Origin: Actinomycetota bacterium
GTDB lineage: Bacteria > Acidobacteriota > Blastocatellia > Chloracidobacteriales > Chloracidobacteriaceae
DNA length: 7,311 bases
Assembly (NCBI GenBank): GCA_013298335.1
Contig: JAAFHI010000149.1
Coordinates: 1 to 7,311, forward strand
Direction: 5' to 3'
Shown: positions 1 to 5,417 of the stretch, in pieces
Position numbering within the stretch: position 1 is the first letter of the stretch
Layout of the letters: each line of letters starts with the position of its first letter
Made by a program: the position numbers and the translations under genes
Notes under the pieces: generated by a model
Database searches by the model: none
What the model saw: only the letters and a program-made list of their open reading frames with translations
What the model was told of the DNA's origin: nothing

Positions 1-1
1 C

Positions 2-46
2 GGGGGCCGGGCGTCGAGTTACACGGTCAAGCTTTCCATCCGGTAG
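2..46 (+). CDS. Possible C-terminal end of a plus-strand gene (partial)
   Basis: One forward frame enters from the left edge and stops with TAG at 44-46. It encodes 14 residues ending SSYTVKLSIR, which alternate polar and hydrophobic side chains like a final beta strand. The support is positional. The stop lies 21 bases before a hairpin terminator that works in both directions, as expected between convergent genes, and hemL reads toward it from the other side. The other two forward frames run through the terminator and so are unlikely. No function can be given, and the short open frame may be chance. Confidence 0.25.
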   Translation, partial: GGRASSYTVKLSIR

Positions 47-67
47 GACCCGTTTTTCGAAGTCCGA

Positions 68-126
68 AACGCAAAAAAAAGAGCGGATGCACGAGTTCAA
101 CTCACGCATCCGCTCTTTTTTTGCGT
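68..126. terminator. Bidirectional intrinsic terminator after hemL
   Basis: A perfect 10-bp G+C-rich stem (81-90 with 106-115) is flanked by eight A on the left and seven T on the right, so each strand has a hairpin followed by a U-tract. The pairing can extend through the A/T tracts into the outer GC pairs. The apical region can form a further short stem (93-96 with 100-103). It begins about 10 bases beyond the hemL stop codon and would also end any plus-strand transcript entering from the left. Confidence 0.9.
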
Positions 127-135
127 TTTTAGGAA

Positions 136-1458
136 TTACGCCTGATTGGTGAGCTTTTCGAAGGCCCGTTCCGCCGCCGCGAGCGTCGAATCGACCACTT
201 CGTCGGTGTGGGCAAGGCTCATGAAGGCCGCTTCGTACTGCGACGGCGCGAGGTAGACGCCCTCGTTGAGCATGGCGTGGAAGAAGCGACCGAAGGCTTT
301 GGTGTCACTTTTCGAGGCCGAATCCCAGTCGGTGACGGGTTCATCGGTGAAGAACATCGTGAACATCGAGCCGACCCGGTTGGAAACGGTCTTGAAGCCG
401 AACTTCCCGGCCAGCGCCTGGAAACCGTCGGCGACCTTTCCGGCCTGCCGGTCGAGGGTTTCGTAGATGTTCGGCTGCTGGAGCAGTTTCAGGGTGACGA
501 TTCCGGCGGTCATCGCGACCGGATTTCCCGAAAGGGTCCCGGCCTGGTAGACCGGTCCGGCGGGAGCGACGCATTTCATGATGTCGGCGCGTCCGCCGTA
601 GGCCGCCGCCGGAAGGCCGCCGCCCATGATTTTCCCGAGCGTGGTCATGTCGGGGGTGATGCCGAACAGTTCCTGGGCGCCGCCCCGGGCGAGCCGGAAG
701 CCGGTCATGACTTCGTCGAAGATCAGGACCGTGCCGTTCTTTTCGGTGATGTCGCGCAGGGCCTGAAGATAGCCGGGGTTCGGCGGGACGCAGCCCATGT
801 TGCCGACGACCGGTTCGACGATGATGCAGGCGATGTCGTCGGGGTAGTTTTTGAACGCCTGTTCGACCGCCTCGACGTCGTTGAAGGGAACCGTGATGGT
901 CTGGGCGCTGATTTCCGCCGGGACGCCGGGGCTGTCGGGGAGGCCGAGCGTGGCCACGCCGGAACCGGCCTTCACGAGGAAGGCGTCTCCGTGTCCGTGG
1001 TAGCACCCGACGAACTTGAGTACTTTCTTGCGTCCGGTGAAGCCGCGGGCGACGCGAATGGCCGCCATCGTGGCTTCCGTTCCGCTGCTGACCATGCGGA
1101 CCATCTCGATGGACGGAACGAGGGCGACGATCATTTCGGCGATTTCGACTTCGAGTTCGGTCGGCGCGCCAAATGACGTGCCCCGGTCGATGATACCGTG
1201 AATGGCGCGCAGCACTTCGGGATGGGCGTGGCCGAGAATCATCGGCCCCCAGGAGCCGATGTAGTCAATGTAGCGTTTGCCGTCCACGTCGGTCAGGTAG
1301 GGACCTTGCGCCGAACGGATGAAAACCGGGGTTCCGCCGACGCCCCGGAAGGCTCGGACCGGACTGTTGACTCCGCCCGGGATCACGCGTTGGGCCTGTT
1401 CGAAGAGGGCGGCGGAGCGGCTGCCGCCCGATTCTTCGAGTTCGTTTTCGACTGGCAT
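136..1458 (-). CDS. hemL: Glutamate-1-semialdehyde 2,1-aminomutase
   Basis: This PLP-dependent cytosolic enzyme converts glutamate-1-semialdehyde into 5-aminolevulinate, the last step of the C5 route to tetrapyrroles. The 440-residue product has the family's usual length and hallmarks: [11 protein letters not shown] near residues 27-37, SSGTEA at 124-129 for cofactor phosphate binding, the PLP-contacting Asp in FDEVMTGFR (248), and the Schiff-base lysine K276 in [10 protein letters not shown]. The fold-type I aminotransferase domain is complete. I chose the ATG at 1458 because GAGG lies 8 bases upstream and the protein then starts like its relatives. A GTG at 1512 would add 18 residues, but its codons fall in a strong hairpin. 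hemL is the last of three same-strand genes. It is 166 bp from corA, with its own promoter-like sequence in the gap, so it may be transcribed alone. Apart from the start, nothing here is uncertain. Confidence 0.97.
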   Translation of the reverse strand: MPVENELEESGGSRSAALFEQAQRVIPGGVNSPVRAFRGVGGTPVFIRSAQGPYLTDVDGKRYIDYIGSWGPMILGHAHPEVLRAIHGIIDRGTSFGAPTELEVEIAEMIVALVPSIEMVRMVSSGTEATMAAIRVARGFTGRKKVLKFVGCYHGHGDAFLVKAGSGVATLGLPDSPGVPAEISAQTITVPFNDVEAVEQAFKNYPDDIACIIVEPVVGNMGCVPPNPGYLQALRDITEKNGTVLIFDEVMTGFRLARGGAQELFGITPDMTTLGKIMGGGLPAAAYGGRADIMKCVAPAGPVYQAGTLSGNPVAMTAGIVTLKLLQQPNIYETLDRQAGKVADGFQALAGKFGFKTVSNRVGSMFTMFFTDEPVTDWDSASKSDTKAFGRFFHAMLNEGVYLAPSQYEAAFMSLAHTDEVVDSTLAAAERAFEKLTNQA

Positions 1459-1489
1459 AAGTGGTTCCTCGGAAAAGCAGAAATAGGAA

Positions 1490-1517
1490 GCGCCGTGCGA
1501 AATTTCGGGCACGGCGC
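1490..1517 (-). promoter_or_regulatory. Strong hairpin in the hemL 5' leader
   Basis: A perfect 9-bp G+C-rich inverted repeat (1490-1498 with 1509-1517) encloses a 10-base loop. It lies about 31 bases before the chosen hemL start. On the minus strand it is followed by a pyrimidine-rich stretch with no clean U-run, so it is at best a weak terminator for corA read-through. It could instead be an attenuating or stabilising element in the hemL leader. The structure is seen in the sequence; the role is inferred. Confidence 0.5.
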
Positions 1518-1566
1518 GAGACAGGGCTTCAATTTGGCCGTCAAGGATGGTTTGTTTGAAAATTAC

Positions 1567-1608
1567 GAACGTTTTCTACAGGCAAATACCTGTTTTCGTC
1601 AAACGTTC
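1567..1608 (-). promoter_or_regulatory. hemL: Candidate hemL promoter within a nested palindrome
   Basis: Read on the minus strand, TTGACG (1597-1602) and TAGAAA (1573-1578) are 18 bases apart and could serve as -35 and -10 boxes. The outer 8-bp arms GAACGTTT/AAACGTTC (1567-1574 and 1601-1608) overlap both boxes. A smaller 5-bp palindrome (1578-1582 with 1589-1593) lies in the spacer. This arrangement would suit a repressor or activator site. No transcription factor can be named from the sequence. The -10 match is only fair. Confidence 0.4.
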
Positions 1609-1624
1609 ACTGGGCGGGTCGGAT

Positions 1625-2626
1625 TCAGAGCCATTTTTTCCGTCGGAAAAAAAACATCATGCCGACGACAATCACGATCATCAGGACCCACACGAGAGGA
1701 TAGAACCACCATACATCAAGTTCCGGCATGTGGTGAAAGTTCATCCCGTAGACCCCGACGATGAAGGTCAGCGGCATCCAGATGGTCGAAAAGATGGTGA
1801 GAAACTTCATCACCTCGTTGATCCGGTTGGAGGCGACCGCGAGGTGGGCCTCGGCGACGCTGGTCGCGAGGTCGGTCAGAACGATGCAGGTTTCCTCAAG
1901 GCGAGCCGCATGGTCCAGGACGTCTCGGAAATAGACCGCCGTTTTCGGGTCGATGTAGGGCAGGTCCTCCCGCCGACTGAGTCGGGCCAGCATTTCCCGC
2001 TGCGACCCCATGATCCGGCGGAGGGTCAGCAGTTCGCGCTTGGTCCGCAGGATGGTCGGCAGCACGTCCTTGTCTGAGGCGGTGAAAATCTTCTCCTCGA
2101 TTTCCTGAATCTTGTCTTCCATGTCCGAAATGACGGGGAAGACCTGGTCGATCATCCGGTCGATGATGGCGTGCAGGACCTGGTCGAGATGGTGGTCGAT
2201 GGCCGTATCCCGCGAATCGACGATGGTCGAGACTTCATCGACGGCGTGGGCGTCGATTCCGTGGATGGTGACCAGAAATCCCGGTCCGAGATACACCGCC
2301 AGGCGGCTGGTTTTGCAATTGCCGACGTTGAAGCCCGTCGCGGTCGTTTCGTCGCTGATCCCGGTCACGCTCCGGAAGACCATGAAGATGTAGTTCTCGT
2401 ATTCGTCGATTTTCGGCTGATGTTCCGGATTGAGGACGTCCTCGACGGTGAGCGGATGGAAACCGCAGTCCCCGGCCAGTTTTTTCAGGTCCGCGACCGG
2501 CGGGGAAGTGAGATCAATCCAGATCGGGTGTTTTTCCCGGTCCTTCCAGTATCCGCCGAGGGAGTCGTTGGAAACCAGGCAAACCGGGCGAAGGCCGCCT
2601 CCGGTGTGTACGCGAATGGTAAGCAT
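1625..2626 (-). CDS. corA: CorA family magnesium/cobalt transporter
   Basis: The gene encodes an inner-membrane divalent cation channel of the CorA (2-TM-GxN) family, which as a homopentamer takes up Mg2+ and sometimes Co2+ or Ni2+. The 333-residue product has a long cytoplasmic alpha/beta N-terminal domain. This leads through a charged helical stalk (about 160-270) to TM1 (about 275-293). TM1 ends in the diagnostic YGMN selectivity motif (293-296) with the canonical following loop MPEL. TM2 spans about 306-327, and the tail FFRRKKWL is basic, as usual. No region is missing. The ATG at 2626 gives a normal N-terminus but has no clear Shine-Dalgarno site. Its 95-bp upstream gap to the udg stop is A+T-rich and holds an inverted repeat. 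No magnesium-sensing leader is recognisable. Family assignment is secure; the transported ion is inferred from the family. Confidence 0.96.
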   Translation of the reverse strand: MLTIRVHTGGGLRPVCLVSNDSLGGYWKDREKHPIWIDLTSPPVADLKKLAGDCGFHPLTVEDVLNPEHQPKIDEYENYIFMVFRSVTGISDETTATGFNVGNCKTSRLAVYLGPGFLVTIHGIDAHAVDEVSTIVDSRDTAIDHHLDQVLHAIIDRMIDQVFPVISDMEDKIQEIEEKIFTASDKDVLPTILRTKRELLTLRRIMGSQREMLARLSRREDLPYIDPKTAVYFRDVLDHAARLEETCIVLTDLATSVAEAHLAVASNRINEVMKFLTIFSTIWMPLTFIVGVYGMNFHHMPELDVWWFYPLVWVLMIVIVVGMMFFFRRKKWL

Positions 2627-2644
2627 CGGGAAATTTTTAATTTT

Positions 2645-2728
2645 CGGTTGAAGATTTTTGATTTTGACTGGCCAATGATGCCACCACCGGGCGCAAATCG
2701 AAAATCTTCAGTCAAAAATCTTCAATCG
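2645..2728. repeat. A+T-rich imperfect inverted repeat between udg and corA
   Basis: Arms of 17 bases (2645-2661 and 2712-2728) are complementary except for one G-T pair and are separated by 50 bases. The right side holds two near-identical 14-base units in tandem (GAAGATTTT core on the minus strand, about 2698-2725), and the left arm carries an inverted third copy. The right arm overlaps the last sense codons and the stop codon of udg. The A+T richness contrasts with the flanking genes. It could be a dispersed intergenic repeat, a small palindromic element, or a weak udg terminator, since the structure is followed by T-rich sequence on the minus strand. Confidence 0.6.
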
Positions 2729-3585
2729 TTCTGCTTGAGGAAATCCCGGACCTTCTTCATGTCTTCCCAGACTTCACGTTTTTTGTCGGGGGAGCGGAGG
2801 AGATAGGCCGGATGGAAGGTCGGCATCAGCGGCGTTCCGCGGTAATCGAAGAACTGACCCCGAATCCGGGTGATGCTCCCGATTTTATTGTCGCCAAGCA
2901 GGGTGAAGGCCGAGGGCGCGCCGAGGGCGACGATGATTTTCGGGCGGATGACGGCGAGTTGCCGATGCAGGAATCCATTGCAGGCGGCGATTTCATCGCG
3001 TTCGGGCGTCCGGTTTTCCGGCGGACGGCATTTGACGACGTTGCAGATGAAAACGTCGTCGCGCTTCATCCCGATGGCTTCGATGATCTTGTTCAGAAGC
3101 TGCCCGGCTTTCCCGACGAAGGGAATCCCGGAGGCGTCCTCGTCGGCCCCCGGCGCTTCGCCGACGAACACAAGCCGGGCGTTCGGGTTGCCGTCCCCGA
3201 AAACGAGGTGGGTCCGGGTCGGGGCGAGCTTGCACCGCTGGCAGTCGCCGATGTCGAGGCGAATGTCTTCAAGGGAGTGGTCCGGTTTGACCGGTTCCGC
3301 CGGAAGCTCGGCGTCGAAAAGCGAAACCTGGGGCATGGTCGAAGGAACCTCATGGCTCTGGAGAATGATCGGGGCGGGGGCCACGGTTTCCGGCGCCGGT
3401 TGAACCTGATTCGGGGCGGCTGGACCGGTTTCCGTGACCACCGGGGAAACCGTTTCCGTCGGGGCCGGGCGGGGGGACGCCGAGGCGCCTCCGAGGTGGG
3501 TGACGCCGATGGTTTGTAGAAACCGGAGATGTTGGATAACATCTTCCGCAATTCCCTGAAACGGCTGTATCGAATTGTCTTCCAC
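2722..3585 (-). CDS. Family 4 uracil-DNA glycosylase (4Fe-4S)
   Basis: The product removes uracil from DNA to start base-excision repair. The 287-residue protein has a short N-terminal helix (about 12-28, [10 protein letters not shown]), a Pro/Ala/Thr/Val-rich linker (about 32-101) and the catalytic domain. The domain shows GEAPGADED (142-150) for the active site, the family signature [13 protein letters not shown] (182-194), and HPAYLLR (258-264) near the DNA intercalation loop. Cysteines C115, C118, C186 and C202 fit the known iron-sulfur cluster ligands. The start is non-ATG. I prefer GTG at 3585, with GGAG six bases upstream; a TTG at 3642 would add 19 residues but lacks a good ribosome site and would be nearly leaderless from the candidate promoter. 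The gene is divergent from the 3888 gene. Related proteins occur fused to phage SPO1 polymerase or as repair enzymes; the motif set here is complete, so I call an active enzyme. Confidence 0.94.
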   Translation of the reverse strand: MEDNSIQPFQGIAEDVIQHLRFLQTIGVTHLGGASASPRPAPTETVSPVVTETGPAAPNQVQPAPETVAPAPIILQSHEVPSTMPQVSLFDAELPAEPVKPDHSLEDIRLDIGDCQRCKLAPTRTHLVFGDGNPNARLVFVGEAPGADEDASGIPFVGKAGQLLNKIIEAIGMKRDDVFICNVVKCRPPENRTPERDEIAACNGFLHRQLAVIRPKIIVALGAPSAFTLLGDNKIGSITRIRGQFFDYRGTPLMPTFHPAYLLRSPDKKREVWEDMKKVRDFLKQND

Positions 3586-3651
3586 GGCATTCTCCGGTGG
3601 TTCGCTGACGGTTTTGTCGGTGTGTGGACGAGGGTACGCCAAGCCGGGAAA

Positions 3652-3679
3652 AATTTACAAATATCTCCCGGAGGGACAA
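3652..3679 (-). promoter_or_regulatory. Weak candidate promoter for the uracil-DNA glycosylase gene
   Basis: On the minus strand TTGTCC (3674-3679) and TAAATT (3652-3657) are separated by 16 bases, each matching four of six consensus positions. Transcription would begin near 3645, giving a leader of about 60 bases before the GTG start. The match is modest and unsupported by other signals. Confidence 0.3.
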
Positions 3680-3709
3680 CTTTTCTATGGCTTTTCCCAA
3701 GGGAGTGTG

Positions 3710-3718
3710 TGCTATAAA
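3710..3718 (+). promoter_or_regulatory. Candidate extended -10 promoter for the 3888 operon
   Basis: TGCTATAAA carries a TG dinucleotide one base before a -10 box that matches five of six consensus positions, the extended -10 form that can work with a poor -35. No good -35 box is visible 16-18 bases upstream. The transcript would have a leader of roughly 160 bases containing the hairpins at 3805-3854. Confidence 0.35.
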
Positions 3719-3804
3719 GCGGCATCCGTTCATGGCTCTGTTGACGTGCAAAACGGCAGCCGCCTTTCTCAAGCGAAATCTATTCGTACAGCGGTTGTGT
3801 TCGT

Positions 3805-3854
3805 AGCGATGCGTGTCTCCACGCTCGTTGCGGGATTTTGCCGTCGCAACGGGC
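3805..3854 (+). promoter_or_regulatory. Two overlapping leader hairpins before the 3888 gene
   Basis: Hairpin one (3805-3829) has a 5-bp core GCGTG/CACGC with a tetraloop, extended by five more pairs after a one-base bulge. Hairpin two (3823-3854) has a perfect 7-bp core CGTTGCG/CGCAACG, extended by three pairs (one is G-T). Bases 3823-3829 are needed by both, so the two structures compete. The ribosome site AAGGG at 3876-3880 lies outside both. The pairing is seen in the sequence; a regulatory switch is inferred and unproven. Confidence 0.35.
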
Positions 3855-3887
3855 AGCTAGCGCGCGCCGCTCGTCAAGGGAAAAACT

Positions 3888-5294
3888 ATGGGTTTTTTTG
3901 ACCGCCTTTTCGGTAAGAAAAAAGAAGAACCGCTTCCGTCACCGCCAAAACCGGTCTATGTCCCGCCGGAACCACCGCCCGTTCCCGTTTCCGTGCAGCC
4001 GGTAGCGCCGCCCGAACCTGTCCATCGCCCGGAGCCGACCCCGGTTTACGAGCCTCCCACCCCGACCTACAGCGAACCCGAAGCCACGCGTCAGATGTTT
4101 GCCGAAGCCCCGCTTCCGGCGTACCAGACCCCCACTCCCGCCCCGGTGGTCGAGGAGGAGTCCGCGCCGACCATGCTGCTCGGGCAGTCGCCGTCCGTGG
4201 TCGTCGAGGAAACGCCCCGCGGCACAGTCAGCATGCTGCCTTCCATCGACTCGATTCTGGCGACGGAAACCGAGGTCGTGGAAGAGGAGGAAGCTGAAGT
4301 CGAATCCTTTGCCGAACCGGTCGCGGAGACCCCCGTCGAATCGCTTTTCGGCGAGGACGACGACATCGAGGGATTTGACGACGCCTTCGACAAGCTGATG
4401 GCGGCTGACGATATGGATTCCGGGTTCGACGAAGTGGAAGAGCCCGCCGTCGAGGCCGACCAGACCGAAATCCGCAATCTTTTCGCCGACATCGCCGCGA
4501 ATTACATCCGTCCCGTCAAGGCTTTCATCATCGAACTGCGCTCCGGATCGGCCCGCAAGGAATGGGTCGAAATCTGCCAGCCCGCGATGAGCAGCCTGAG
4601 CAAGTCGGCGCTTGGCATGGGGATGGAGGACGTCAGCGACGCGGTGGGTCGTTTCGAAGGTCTGCTCGGCGAGGTCCGGGCCATGCGCGAAGGCAGCGTG
4701 ACCGGCGACCTGCGCGAGCGGATTCTGAGTCTGTACGAGCAGTTGACCCAGATCATGCCGAATACCTTCACCATCGGTGAAGAGACGATCCAGTCCGAAG
4801 GCATCATCATCAACTCGCTCCTGAAGCAGTTGCCCGAAGTCGGCAAGGTGACCATCGACAAGCTGTACCGGGCCGGCCTGATCACCATCGAAAGTTTCCT
4901 GGTCGGCGCGAAGGAAGACATCGCGGTCGCGACCGGACTTCCGATCTGGCTCGCCGAAAAAATCGTCGACAAGTTCAAGCAGTATCAATCCGATGTCGAG
5001 GCGGCTTCGTCCGTCACGGGGCGTGCCGCGCACCTCTCGAAATTGGAACGTCTGGTGGCCGATCTGAAGGATTCTCACGAAGCCTACGAATTGGCGACCA
5101 CGGAAGAATCATCCAACCCGTCGGCGGCGGAAGATCGACGGTTCTACCGGCAGGCACGTCAGGACACGCAGTTGCAGATCAACGTCGTGCTGGCCGAACT
5201 TGGCGCGGTCGAAGTGGTGCATGAAATTCAGCGCCTTTCTTTCGACAAGCGGATCGAGCGGTTAAAAGAGTACATTGCCACGGCAGCCGGTTAG
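3888..5294 (+). CDS. Helix-hairpin-helix protein with degenerate Hpt-like region and acidic linker
   Basis: I do not recognise a named family for the whole 468-residue protein. It begins with a basic amphipathic stretch, MGFFDRLFGKKK, that could bind membrane, as in proteins such as FtsY. Residues 15-115 are Pro-rich and disordered, and 127-192 very acidic. Residues about 193-295 are helical and follow the pattern of a histidine phosphotransfer domain, with L237, A241, M244 and G245 at conserved positions but S235 where the phosphorylated His should be. Residues 311-365 form a tandem helix-hairpin-helix (LPEVGKVTIDKL, then ATGLPIWLAEKI) of the kind seen in DNA-binding and scaffold proteins. 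The remaining 100 residues are helical and charged. ATG at 3888 has AAGGG seven bases upstream. It is first of three plus-strand genes, 123 bp before the pentapeptide-repeat gene. DNA binding and membrane targeting are inferences. An adaptor for the downstream bactofilin is plausible. Confidence 0.85.
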   Translation: MGFFDRLFGKKKEEPLPSPPKPVYVPPEPPPVPVSVQPVAPPEPVHRPEPTPVYEPPTPTYSEPEATRQMFAEAPLPAYQTPTPAPVVEEESAPTMLLGQSPSVVVEETPRGTVSMLPSIDSILATETEVVEEEEAEVESFAEPVAETPVESLFGEDDDIEGFDDAFDKLMAADDMDSGFDEVEEPAVEADQTEIRNLFADIAANYIRPVKAFIIELRSGSARKEWVEICQPAMSSLSKSALGMGMEDVSDAVGRFEGLLGEVRAMREGSVTGDLRERILSLYEQLTQIMPNTFTIGEETIQSEGIIINSLLKQLPEVGKVTIDKLYRAGLITIESFLVGAKEDIAVATGLPIWLAEKIVDKFKQYQSDVEAASSVTGRAAHLSKLERLVADLKDSHEAYELATTEESSNPSAAEDRRFYRQARQDTQLQINVVLAELGAVEVVHEIQRLSFDKRIERLKEYIATAAG

Positions 5295-5313
5295 TCGTCG
5301 TGGTCGTTCCCGC

Positions 5314-5342
5314 CGGGGTGAGGGCGTTCGCGCCAGACCCCG
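5314..5342 (+). other. UUCG-capped hairpin between the first two operon genes
   Basis: An outer stem CGGGGT/ACCCCG (5314-5319 with 5337-5342) and an inner stem GGCG/CGCC capped by TTCG (5323-5334) are separated by a small internal loop. UUCG-type caps are very stable in RNA. It starts 20 bases after the stop codon of the 3888 gene. No T-run follows, so it is not a standard intrinsic terminator; it may protect the upstream mRNA end or tune downstream expression. The 75 bases after it are A+T-rich, with a weak -10-like GATAAT at 5352-5357. Confidence 0.5.
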
Positions 5343-5417
5343 TGCCGACATGATAATTCAAGATATTTTCCCTCTTTATTTGGGCAAAATCCGGGAGAAA
5401 GGCGAAAGGGTCTCCTC

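Noticed and set aside
208..1176. Long open frame antisense to hemL.
   Set aside because: hemL on the other strand is a full-length, motif-complete enzyme. The antisense frame is rich in Arg, Gly and Asp without a family pattern.
1459..1512. Longer hemL beginning at GTG 1512 (18 extra residues).
   Set aside because: The added residues do not resemble the family N-terminus, the DNA forms a strong hairpin, and the ATG at 1458 has a good ribosome site.
1538..1548. Second TTGACG on the minus strand as another hemL -35 box.
   Set aside because: At 17 bases downstream there is only a G+C-rich sequence with no -10-like box.
3586..3642. Longer uracil-DNA glycosylase beginning at TTG 3642.
   Set aside because: There is no close ribosome site and it would be nearly leaderless; GTG 3585 has GGAG at good spacing. 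It remains an alternative.
3687..3806. 39-codon open frame as an independent small protein gene.
   Set aside because: The ribosome-site spacing is long, the peptide has no recognisable features, and it overlaps the best promoter candidate. It is mentioned only as a possible leader frame.
3939..5078. Long open frame antisense to the helix-hairpin-helix gene.
   Set aside because: Its composition is dominated by Arg, Gly, Asp and Phe, with no recognisable domain. It is the expected antisense reading of a G+C-rich gene with strong codon bias.
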